Source of the DNA: an uncultured bacterium
GTDB taxonomy: Bacteria; Bacteroidota; Bacteroidia; Bacteroidales; Bacteroidaceae
Direction of reading: 5' to 3'
Length of the DNA: 24,882 bases
Assembly (NCBI GenBank): GCA_905214795.1
Contig: CAJMNM010000038.1
Span: 1-24,882, forward strand
Made by a program: the position numbers and the translations under genes. The stretch's first letter is position 1. Every line of letters starts with the position of its first letter. The notes under the pieces were generated by a model. It was not told the origin of the DNA. It ran no database searches and saw only the letters and a list, made by a program, of their open reading frames with translations. This document shows positions 1 to 7,497 of the stretch, piece by piece.

Positions 1-53
1 AAGTCCGCCTCCTAATATAATGTTAAACCGTCCAACTTTTGGGGGTCACATCA
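1..53 (-). mobile_element. Putative terminal end of an IS3-family (IS150-like) insertion sequence
   Basis: Read on the minus strand from 53 down to 1, the segment begins TGATGTGACCCCCAAAAGTT and continues GGAC. In length and spacing this resembles the 24-nt terminal inverted repeat of IS150-type elements, which begins with TG and ends GTTGGAC. About 25 nt further in there is an AGGAGG ribosome-binding site close to the window edge, as expected just before a transposase orfA. The transposase itself would lie outside the window to the left, so neither a coding region nor the second end can be seen. The assignment rests on remembered family termini, not on a search. The element would end exactly where the hairpin at 54-90 starts. 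Confidence 0.5.
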
Positions 54-90
54 TTACAAGCTACCGGACGTAAATAATGGTAGCTTGTAA
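54..90 (-). terminator. Perfect 12-bp hairpin downstream of nhaC
   Basis: TTACAAGCTACC (54-65) pairs perfectly with GGTAGCTTGTAA (79-90) across a 13-nt loop. It lies 20 nt beyond the stop of the minus-strand antiporter gene and is the best candidate terminator for it. There is no U-tract on the minus-strand side: sequence resembling an IS end starts immediately after the stem, so an original U-tract may have been displaced by insertion. Confidence 0.55.
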
Positions 91-110
91 ATAACTGTTC
101 ATGTAATGGT

Positions 111-1586
111 TTAGACATTGGTTGTTGATGGTGAGTATTTATTATCAGGATCTGCCTTTCTTGTGATTTTGTAACCTGATGCAGCGATAATAAGCGACAT
201 GACAGGACTGAGATAATTAAAAAAGCAGAATGGTAGATAAACCAGTGTGGAAACGCCTAAAACCATAGATTGAGTCATGCCGCAGCTGTTCCAAGGAATT
301 AATACCGAGGTGACGGTTGCGGCATCTTCTGTACTTCTGCTCAACAACTTGCTTTCGTAACCCAGCTTTTTATAATGTTCGCGGAACATGTTACCTGTCA
401 GGATAATAGATAAATATTGGTCTGCGCATACAATATTAAGGAACAATCCGACACCGACTGTCGAGGCAACCAGAGAAAAAGCATTATGGGTAATTCGGAT
501 AAACATGCGCATGATGCTTTCTATCATACCGGCTGCGCTCATTGAGGCTCCCAGTGTCATGGCACAGAATATTAACCATACGGTACTCATCATACCGGAC
601 ATTCCTCGAGTACTGACCAAATCATTGAGTTCCGGAACGCCTGTATCAATGCCTGTACTACCGTACACTACAATCATTACACCACGGAAACGGTTCATCC
701 ATGTGCCGTAGTTGCTGTCTGCTATATGGTCTATTAATGTGGTTTGCGTCAGAATAGCTGCGATGCAAGCCATAAGTGTTGCCGAAAAGAGAATGACAAC
801 AGCTGGAAGTCGTTTGGCAATCATGATTCCGGTTAAAACTGGTACAATCATAAGCCAGGGTGAAATAAAAAATACATTGCTGAGTCCGTCCGCAAAACTG
901 GAAATTTGTCCGTCGTTTACCGTTTGATAGAATAGGCCTTTAAAAGTAAAAATAATCAACGCTACGACAAAAGCAGGAGTTGTGGTATACATCATATACT
1001 TAATATGTGTAAATAACGGAGTTTTTGTAGTTGATGAGGCCAGGACAGTTGTTTCGCTCATTGGAGATATCTTATCGCCGAAATATGCTCCAGAGATGAT
1101 GGCACCGGCAATCCAGCCTTCTTCAAAGCCTTGTGCTTTTCCGATGCCAAGCAGCGCAATACCTATCGTTGCTATGGTTGTCCAGGAGCTACCGGTCATG
1201 ACGGATATAACAGCACATATCAGGCAGGATGAAACCAGAAACCATTGCGGATTGATAATGTGCATGCCATAATAGATTAGGGTAGGTACAATTCCACTGA
1301 CCATCCATGCTCCACCTACAGCGCCAATAAGTAACAGAATGAGTATAGATTGTGAGACATCGCCGATATGTTTATTTACAGATCGTTCAAAATCTTCCCA
1401 TTTCATGGTTTTTGCGCACAAACCAAGCAGAATACAACAAGCAGATGTGACAAGAAGGGCTATTTGGCTGGCACCGGATAGGGCATCAGTTCCAAAAACA
1501 GACAAAACCAATACCAAAAGGCCAATTAAGATAAGTAAAGGAAGAAATGAAAGCCAGACAGATGGTAATTTTTTATTTTCTTGCAT
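111..1586 (-). CDS. nhaC: NhaC-family Na+/H+ antiporter
   Basis: This 491-residue polytopic inner-membrane protein has roughly a dozen hydrophobic segments, and the length is normal for NhaC. Family-like features include the conserved polar stretch MTGSSWTTIATIGIALLGIG around residue 130-150, followed by GAYFGDKISPMSETTVLAS around 165-183. Near the C-terminus there are CADQYLSIILTGNMFRE and STEDAATVTSVLIPWNSCG. NhaC proteins exchange cytoplasmic Na+ for external H+ in pH and salt homeostasis; some relatives carry malate/lactate or Na+/H+ plus lysine, so the substrate is inferred from family membership. It is transcribed leftward and is separated from the upstream peptide transporter by a strong terminator, so it probably has its own weak promoter. 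A TAGGTTTA sequence at 1614-1621 (minus) is the closest -7 match. Confidence 0.9.
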   Translation of the reverse strand: MQENKKLPSVWLSFLPLLILIGLLVLVLSVFGTDALSGASQIALLVTSACCILLGLCAKTMKWEDFERSVNKHIGDVSQSILILLLIGAVGGAWMVSGIVPTLIYYGMHIINPQWFLVSSCLICAVISVMTGSSWTTIATIGIALLGIGKAQGFEEGWIAGAIISGAYFGDKISPMSETTVLASSTTKTPLFTHIKYMMYTTTPAFVVALIIFTFKGLFYQTVNDGQISSFADGLSNVFFISPWLMIVPVLTGIMIAKRLPAVVILFSATLMACIAAILTQTTLIDHIADSNYGTWMNRFRGVMIVVYGSTGIDTGVPELNDLVSTRGMSGMMSTVWLIFCAMTLGASMSAAGMIESIMRMFIRITHNAFSLVASTVGVGLFLNIVCADQYLSIILTGNMFREHYKKLGYESKLLSRSTEDAATVTSVLIPWNSCGMTQSMVLGVSTLVYLPFCFFNYLSPVMSLIIAASGYKITRKADPDNKYSPSTTNV

Positions 1587-1620
1587 ATTTATTAGTTTTG
1601 AAAAGCTGAGTCATAAACCT

Positions 1621-1667
1621 AAAAAAAGCGTCGCTATAAAATATCTGATGATATAGCGACGCTTTTT
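1621..1667 (-). terminator. Strong intrinsic terminator of the POT transporter gene
   Basis: A perfect 16-bp stem is formed by 1623-1638 and 1652-1667 (core AGCGTCGCTATA / TATAGCGACGCT) with a 13-nt loop. Its A-run on one side becomes a seven-U tract on the minus strand. It lies just after the stop codon at 1689 of the leftward peptide transporter and isolates nhaC from that transcript. The flanking A and T runs mean it could work in both directions. Confidence 0.9.
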
Positions 1668-1688
1668 ATTTATTGAAGCATATGCTTA

Positions 1689-3341
1689 TCAGGCTACTTT
1701 TTCAAGCTTCTTCATAATTGAGAATATGAATATGGCAGAAAGCAGGCAGAGTACAATCAATACGCTCCAAACCATCCAAAGTTCCATTCCGCCCCATAAG
1801 TAACCGATGATGGCGACAAGGTAGTTACCGATGGCGGTGGCTACAAACCAACCACCCATCATTGAACCTTTCATTTTGGGAGGTGCAACCTTAGATACGA
1901 ATGAGATACCCATAGGAGAGAGCAGTAATTCGGCAAAGGTCAGTACCAAATAGGTTGATATAAGCCAATTTGGTGAAACCAATGTACTGAGGCTGCTGTC
2001 TTGTTTTAAAGCATCGGGTGTAGGAAGTCCCATTGAACCAATAGCTAATACAAGGAATCCGCATGCAGCAATTAACATACCAAGTCCGATTTTTCTTGGA
2101 GCTGAAGGCTCTTTGCCTTTTTTGGCCAGATAGCCAAAGATAGCTAATGATACAGGGGTCAGTGATACTACGAAGAAAGGATTAAATTGCTGGAACTGTT
2201 GTGGTAAAATACTAACAGTTTCAGGAGCTGACGTGTATGAAATACCTAAAGCTATTAAAGATGCAACTGTTACTATTCCTGCTATTGTTTTACCTTTGCT
2301 GGTTTTTGATTGAAAAACAGCAAATATGGCGTAAATGGCAATTACCAGGAAGGTTAGATTCAATACGTCAAATCCGATTCGGTTCAGTCCGCTAACTTCA
2401 TGAACGGTGTAGTCACGTGCGAAGAATGTCATGGTCAGACCGTTTTGGTGGAATGCCATCCAGAAGAAAAGTACAACAGCAAACACCAGCAATAATGCTA
2501 CAACACGTTGTTTTGTTTCAGCGGGAGATAATTCTTCGTGAACGACTGTTTCAGCTGCTGTTTCTTTTGTTCCATCAGCTTGTTTGAATGTAGAACGGAA
2601 AGATACGTAAATAATGAAAGAGACAATTAAAGATACACATGCTACAGCAAAACCATAGTTATAAGCTTCAGACAAATGTCTGATATAGGCTTCACAGAAA
2701 GCCCCAGTATCGCCAATGAAATTCTGGCTGGCTTTCAAGGTCTCCAGTAATTCAGCATTCTGTGGAGTTATAGAGCCATCCATGAACTGGTGTGCCAGGT
2801 TAGGAATTCGGCCATCATATGTGAAATTGTATTCTCCTAAAATCCAGTTTGTCATTTTGGTTGCTGCAGTAGGTGCGTACATGGCACCGATGTTGATAGC
2901 CATATAGAATAGGCTAAACGCAGTGTCACGTTTGCTGGAGTAGCGTGGGTCGTCATAAAGATTACCTACCATAACCTGTAAGTTACCCTTGAAAAGTCCT
3001 GTACCGATAGAAATAAGTCCTAGTGAACAGAACATCATAACTTTACCGACAGAAGCTTCTGTTGGAATGGATAACATTATATAACCGATAAACATTACAA
3101 CAAATCCCATCATGACCATTTTACCATAGCCGAATTTGTCTGCAAGAAAACCACCGATTAACGGCATGAAATACACTGCGGCAAGAAAACCTCCAAAGAT
3201 AGTAGATGTTTCATGCTCGGTATAGCCAAACTTGGCCTGTAGAAAAAGTGTGAAAATGGCAAGCATGGTGTAATAACCAAATCGTTCGCCCGTGTTGGCT
3301 AATGCCAACGCATAAAGTCCTTTGGGTTGACCCTCAAACAT
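1689..3341 (-). CDS. POT/PTR2-family proton-dependent oligopeptide transporter (MFS)
   Basis: This 550-residue inner-membrane protein would import di- and tripeptides with protons. The N-terminus ANTGERFGYYTMLAIFTLFL carries the POT helix-1 signature; E19-R20 correspond to the ER of ExxER. The first glutamate of that motif is replaced by N16, a change I associate with the Bacteroidetes subgroup. FYMAINIGAMYAPTAA around residue 145-160 matches the second PTR2 signature (FYxxINxG), and GLFKGNLQVMVGNLY precedes it. There are about 14 hydrophobic segments, with a polar stretch around residues 165-215 between helices. The start is the first ATG after a TAAGTTTG promoter box on the minus strand. 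It is divergent from the SulP gene and has its own strong terminator, so it is monocistronic. Confidence 0.92.
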   Translation of the reverse strand: MFEGQPKGLYALALANTGERFGYYTMLAIFTLFLQAKFGYTEHETSTIFGGFLAAVYFMPLIGGFLADKFGYGKMVMMGFVVMFIGYIMLSIPTEASVGKVMMFCSLGLISIGTGLFKGNLQVMVGNLYDDPRYSSKRDTAFSLFYMAINIGAMYAPTAATKMTNWILGEYNFTYDGRIPNLAHQFMDGSITPQNAELLETLKASQNFIGDTGAFCEAYIRHLSEAYNYGFAVACVSLIVSFIIYVSFRSTFKQADGTKETAAETVVHEELSPAETKQRVVALLLVFAVVLFFWMAFHQNGLTMTFFARDYTVHEVSGLNRIGFDVLNLTFLVIAIYAIFAVFQSKTSKGKTIAGIVTVASLIALGISYTSAPETVSILPQQFQQFNPFFVVSLTPVSLAIFGYLAKKGKEPSAPRKIGLGMLIAACGFLVLAIGSMGLPTPDALKQDSSLSTLVSPNWLISTYLVLTFAELLLSPMGISFVSKVAPPKMKGSMMGGWFVATAIGNYLVAIIGYLWGGMELWMVWSVLIVLCLLSAIFIFSIMKKLEKVA

Positions 3342-3378
3342 AACAGTTAATTTTTAAATGTGATTAATATTTTGTTTG

Positions 3379-3386
3379 CAAACTTA
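3379..3386 (-). promoter_or_regulatory. Bacteroidetes -7 box for the POT transporter
   Basis: On the minus strand this reads TAAGTTTG, matching TAnnTTTG, 37 nt upstream of the ATG. No good TTTG -33 box is seen at the expected distance. The 3342-3629 intergenic stretch is very A+T rich and carries this and the opposing SulP promoter. Confidence 0.55.
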
Positions 3387-3556
3387 ATAAAAATAGGTGG
3401 AATAAGCTAATAAAAACTCTATAATGCTGTTTCTTTAAGTATAAAATAAAGAAAAAGTATTCATTGATGATAGGTGAAAAAGTAATAAATAGTATTATTT
3501 TCAACTATTTTGAAAGCTTTTTTAGCATTTTTCTATAGAATATGACATTAAATCCC

Positions 3557-3564
3557 TAACTTTG
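3557..3564 (+). promoter_or_regulatory. Bacteroidetes -7 box for the SulP transporter
   Basis: TAACTTTG matches TAnnTTTG and is followed by C, the preferred base. It lies 65 nt upstream of the SulP ATG. The -33 region is A+T rich without a clear TTTG. Confidence 0.6.
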
Positions 3565-3629
3565 CAACCTCTGTATAGCAAAATAAGTGCGTTTAGGTAA
3601 TAAAGATATTATTTCAATTAAAACAGTTT

Positions 3630-5312
3630 ATGGATAAATTTACATTCAAGCCAAAACTTTTCTTAGATTTGGCTACTTATGACAAATCCAAGTTCATATC
3701 AGATTTGATGGCGGGCTTGATTGTTGGTATTGTGGCTTTACCGTTAGCTATTGCATTTGGAATTGCTTCAGGAGTAACCCCAGAAAAAGGTATAATTACT
3801 GCTATTATAGCAGGTCTGGCAATTTCATTGTTTGGTGGAAGTCGTGTTCAGATCGGTGGACCAACCGGTGCTTTTATTGTCATTATATATGGTATTATTC
3901 AGCAATATGGTGAGACAGGATTGTTGATAGCTACCATTTTAGCCGGTATTTTCTTGATTCTCTTGGGAGTGTTTCATCTAGGGACTATAATAAAATATAT
4001 TCCTTATCCTATTGTTGTTGGTTTTACAAGCGGTATCGCAGTTACAATTTTTACCACACAAGTAAAAGACTTATTCGGTTTGACTCTAGATGAGAATCCG
4101 GCTGATTTTATAGAGAAATGGGGAGTATATATCCGTAATTTTGGTACAATAGATCCATGGTCTGCAGCTGTTGGTATATTGAGTGTGGTAATTATTGCTG
4201 TTTCTCCAAAATTAAGTCGTAAGATACCTGGTTCGCTTATTGCAATTATAGTAATGACTGTTGCTGTTTATTTACTGAAACAATATGCAGGTGTGACAAC
4301 TGTTGAGACAATCGGTGACCGTTTTTCTATTAATGCCACCCTACCTGGTATGAATGTACCTGAATTGACATGGGAAACTGTTAAAGCTTTGGTTTCTCCA
4401 GCTATAACTATTGCTGTATTAGGCGCAATTGAATCATTGTTGTCTGCAACTGTAGCTGATGGAGTAATTGGTGATCATCATGATTCCAATCAAGAACTGG
4501 TTGGGCAGGGTATTGCCAATATTCTTTCGCCGTTGTTTGGTGGTATTCCTGCTACCGGTGCAATAGCCAGAACAATGACTAATATCAATAATGGTGGAAA
4601 GACACCGGTTGCCGGTATTATACATGCAATCGTGCTTTTATTGATTTTTTTATTATTGATGCCTTTGGCTCAATATATTCCAATGGCTTGTCTGGCAGGT
4701 GTATTGGTTATTGTCAGTTATAATATGAGTGGTTGGCGTACATTCCGGGAGTTGTTGAATAATCCGAAATCAGATGTTGCTGTATTGCTCATTACGTTCT
4801 TTTTAACTGTTATCTTTGATTTAACAGTAGCTATTGAATTTGGTTTGGTTCTGGCATGTCTGCTTTTTATTAAACGTGTAATGGAAGTAACAGAGGTCAG
4901 CATCCTTCGTGATGAAATTATTCCAAGAGACAGCGATGGAATAGAACTTGTTCAGGAAGAGCATCTTATAATTCCAGATGGAGTAGAAGTTTATGAAATT
5001 AACGGTCCGTATTTTTTTGGTATTGCCAACCGTTTTGAAGAAGTCGTTTTGCAGACAAAAGACAAGCCTAAAGTACGTATTATACGTATGCGTAAAGTGC
5101 CGTTTATTGATTCAACAGGTATTCACAATCTGACAAGTTTATGTGAAATCAGTCATAAGGAAGGAATTCACGTTATTCTTTCAGGAGTAAATCCGAAAGT
5201 ACATGATGTGCTTAAGAAAAGTGGTTTCTATGAAATGTTAGGTAAGAAGAATATTTGTGATAATATTCATGCCGCATTAGATGAGTCTCGCCATTTCCTT
5301 AACAGAAGATAA
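3630..5312 (+). CDS. SulP-family inorganic anion transporter with C-terminal STAS domain
   Basis: This 560-residue protein has a SulP/SLC26 transmembrane domain at about residues 15-430. Evidence includes DLMAGLIVGIVALPLAIAFG near residue 25-44, GGSRVQIGGPTGAFIVIIYG near 69-88, and ESLLSATVADGVIGDHHDSN near 267-286. A cytoplasmic STAS domain follows at about 445-555, with the typical FIDSTGIHNL segment holding the conserved serine. Relatives carry sulfate, bicarbonate, chloride or dicarboxylates. The protein sits immediately before the carboxylase operon, which uses bicarbonate, so bicarbonate uptake is an attractive but unproven substrate. It has its own promoter at 3557. There is no clear terminator before the next operon, which has an independent promoter. 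Confidence 0.92.
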   Translation: MDKFTFKPKLFLDLATYDKSKFISDLMAGLIVGIVALPLAIAFGIASGVTPEKGIITAIIAGLAISLFGGSRVQIGGPTGAFIVIIYGIIQQYGETGLLIATILAGIFLILLGVFHLGTIIKYIPYPIVVGFTSGIAVTIFTTQVKDLFGLTLDENPADFIEKWGVYIRNFGTIDPWSAAVGILSVVIIAVSPKLSRKIPGSLIAIIVMTVAVYLLKQYAGVTTVETIGDRFSINATLPGMNVPELTWETVKALVSPAITIAVLGAIESLLSATVADGVIGDHHDSNQELVGQGIANILSPLFGGIPATGAIARTMTNINNGGKTPVAGIIHAIVLLLIFLLLMPLAQYIPMACLAGVLVIVSYNMSGWRTFRELLNNPKSDVAVLLITFFLTVIFDLTVAIEFGLVLACLLFIKRVMEVTEVSILRDEIIPRDSDGIELVQEEHLIIPDGVEVYEINGPYFFGIANRFEEVVLQTKDKPKVRIIRMRKVPFIDSTGIHNLTSLCEISHKEGIHVILSGVNPKVHDVLKKSGFYEMLGKKNICDNIHAALDESRHFLNRR

Positions 5313-5334
5313 TAAAAATACATCTGCTTAAGTA

Positions 5335-5366
5335 TTTGGAACTTTAACAGAAATAGCCTACTTTTG
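5335..5366 (+). promoter_or_regulatory. Promoter of the acyl-CoA carboxylase operon
   Basis: TTTG (-33, 5335-5338) and TACTTTTG (-7, 5359-5366) are separated by 20 nt, a near-ideal Bacteroidetes sigma-ABfr promoter. The predicted leader is about 55 nt and contains a small GTCGT/ACGAC hairpin (5375-5390) of no obvious function. Confidence 0.8.
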
Positions 5367-5428
5367 TAGGATGTGTCGTGAAAAAACGACTTGAATTTAG
5401 AAGTTAACTTTTACATAATATAGTAGAA

Positions 5429-6940
5429 ATGATAAAAAAAGTATTAATTGCCAACAGAGGTGAGATTGCCATTCGCGTTATGCGTTCATGCCGTGAAATG
5501 GAAATTCGCACTGTGGCTGTTTTCTCGGAAGCCGACCGTACGTCACATCATGTGATGTATGCTGACGAGGCCTATGAAATAGGTCCTGCTGTTGCAAAAG
5601 AAAGTTATCTGAACATAGAGCGTATTATAGAGGTCGCAAAAAAATGTAAGGCTGATGCCATTCATCCTGGTTATGGCTTTTTGTCAGAGAATGCTGATTT
5701 TGCGCGCCGTTGTCGGGAAGAAGGCATTATCTTTATCGGTCCGGCTCCTGAGACGATGGAAGCCATGGGCGATAAAATCTCAGCAAGAAAGCGTATGATT
5801 GCAGCTGGTGTACCGGTTGTACCAGGTACTGAAAAACCGCTTCAAAGTGCAGAGGAAGCTCGACAGATATGTAATGAGATTGGTTATCCTGTGATGTTAA
5901 AGGCGTCTATGGGTGGAGGTGGAAAAGGTATGCGCCTTATTCATAGTGAAGATGAAGTTGTTGAGGCTTATAATACAGCGCGTTCAGAATCAATGTCTTC
6001 TTTCGGTGATGATACTGTTTATCTGGAGAAATTTGTAGAGGAACCCCATCATATTGAATTCCAGATTCTTGGCGATAATCATGGTAACGTGATTCACTTG
6101 TTCGATCGTGAATGTTCTGTGCAACGACGTAATCAGAAGATTGTTGAGGAAAGTCCGTCTCCATTCCTTACTCCTGAATTACGTAAAGAGATGGGTGAGA
6201 AAGCTGTGGCAGCCGCAAAAGCTGTAAATTATTCTGGTGCCGGTACAATTGAATTCTTGGTCGATAAATATCGTAACTTCTATTTCCTTGAAATGAACAC
6301 CCGTTTGCAGGTTGAACATCCTATTACAGAGGAAGTGGTTGGTGTGGATTTGGTCAAGGAACAGATTCGTGTGGCAAATAACGAGGTTCTTCATCTTAAA
6401 CAAGAAGATTTACATCAGCGCGGACATGCCATTGAATGTCGTATCTGTGCAGAGGATACAGAGAATGGATTTATGCCTTCACCTGGTATCATCAAGCAAC
6501 TTATTGAGCCGAATGGTATAGGTGTGCGTATAGACAGTTATGTTTATGAAGGCTATGAGATTCCAATATTCTATGATCCGATGATCGGTAAGTTGATAGT
6601 ATGGGCTACAACACGTCAGTATGCCATAGAACGTATGCGTCGTGTATTGTACGAATACAAAATTACTGGTTTGAAGAATAACCTGAATTATTTGAAACGA
6701 ATCATGCATAATCCTGATTTTGTTAAAGGTGAGTATAACACACTTTTTATTCAGAAGAATGCTCGTATGTTGATGCGTTCAAATAGCGGTAATGAGGAAT
6801 TCGAGAATATGGCTATGATTGCGGCATATATTGATTATCTGATGAATCTTGAAGAGAATGTTGGAAATCATTTGCCGGATACTCGTCCTATTAGTCGTTG
6901 GCGTGAGTTCGGTTTACAAAAGGGTGTGTTGAGAATCTAA
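5429..6940 (+). CDS. accC: Biotin carboxylase subunit of an acyl-CoA carboxylase
   Basis: This 503-residue cytosolic ATP-grasp enzyme carboxylates the biotin on the carrier protein using ATP and bicarbonate. The N-terminal domain begins IKKVLIANRGEIAIRVMRSC. HPGYGFLSENADFA follows at about 79-92. The glycine-rich ATP loop KASMGGGGKGMR lies at 158-169, FDRECSVQRRNQK at 225-237, and the metal- and bicarbonate-binding FLEMNTRLQVEHPITEEV at 287-304. All expected catalytic residues appear present and the length is somewhat above the usual ~450, with a short C-terminal extension after residue 440. It is the first gene of a three-gene operon with a carrier protein and a carboxyltransferase. That arrangement points to a propionyl/acetyl-CoA-type carboxylase and not to the E. 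coli-type AccABCD layout. Confidence 0.93.
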   Translation: MIKKVLIANRGEIAIRVMRSCREMEIRTVAVFSEADRTSHHVMYADEAYEIGPAVAKESYLNIERIIEVAKKCKADAIHPGYGFLSENADFARRCREEGIIFIGPAPETMEAMGDKISARKRMIAAGVPVVPGTEKPLQSAEEARQICNEIGYPVMLKASMGGGGKGMRLIHSEDEVVEAYNTARSESMSSFGDDTVYLEKFVEEPHHIEFQILGDNHGNVIHLFDRECSVQRRNQKIVEESPSPFLTPELRKEMGEKAVAAAKAVNYSGAGTIEFLVDKYRNFYFLEMNTRLQVEHPITEEVVGVDLVKEQIRVANNEVLHLKQEDLHQRGHAIECRICAEDTENGFMPSPGIIKQLIEPNGIGVRIDSYVYEGYEIPIFYDPMIGKLIVWATTRQYAIERMRRVLYEYKITGLKNNLNYLKRIMHNPDFVKGEYNTLFIQKNARMLMRSNSGNEEFENMAMIAAYIDYLMNLEENVGNHLPDTRPISRWREFGLQKGVLRI

Positions 6941-6977
6941 AATATCCTTGTATCAACGTATAAATAAAATCAGAAAA

Positions 6978-7493
6978 ATGGAAATACATATAGGTGACCG
7001 TGTGGCAGACGTAACTTTGGTTAGTAAGGATGGTAACAAGGTTCAGGTGATGATTGACAATAAATTGTATAATGTGGACATCGCTATGGCTGAAAACGGA
7101 AACTGTTCTATCCTTCATGAAGGTAATTCTTATAATGCCGAATTGATACGTGGTGAGGGGGGAAAGAATTATGATGTGAATATGTTTTATCGTTCGTTTC
7201 ATGTTGATATTATAGACACTCAGACAAAATATTTGAGAATGAAACATGGAGCTGATGATGTGCAGGATGATAAGATTGTTGCACCTATGCCAGGTAAGAT
7301 TGTGAAGATTCCTGTTCAGAAGGGCGATCAGTTAGCTGCCGGTGATATAGCCGTAGTCATTGAGGCTATGAAGATGCAAAGTAATTATAAAGTTACTTCA
7401 GATTGCATTGTGCGAGATATTCTGGTTAGTGAAGGAGATTCTGTAGATGCCAATCAAGTACTGGTTCAATTGGAAATAATTAAAAAAGATTAG
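6978..7493 (+). CDS. Biotin/lipoyl-attachment carrier protein (BCCP-like subunit)
   Basis: This 171-residue protein carries carboxybiotin between the two catalytic subunits. The C-terminal biotinyl domain (about residues 98-170) contains VAPMPGKIVKIPVQKGD and the attachment motif EAMKM, with K132 the probable biotinylated lysine. The N-terminal 90 residues are a beta-rich region without a family I can name. The frame stays open upstream to a TTG at 6948, but the ATG at 6978 gives a normal N-terminus, so I use that. It lies 37 nt after the biotin carboxylase and 4 nt before the carboxyltransferase gene, so co-transcription is nearly certain. Confidence 0.9.
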   Translation: MEIHIGDRVADVTLVSKDGNKVQVMIDNKLYNVDIAMAENGNCSILHEGNSYNAELIRGEGGKNYDVNMFYRSFHVDIIDTQTKYLRMKHGADDVQDDKIVAPMPGKIVKIPVQKGDQLAAGDIAVVIEAMKMQSNYKVTSDCIVRDILVSEGDSVDANQVLVQLEIIKKD

Positions 7494-7497
7494 TGTT

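Noticed and set aside
5375..5390. Riboswitch or attenuator in the carboxylase operon leader
   Set aside because: Only a 5-bp GTCGT/ACGAC hairpin with an A-rich loop is present, without an alternative stem or terminator.
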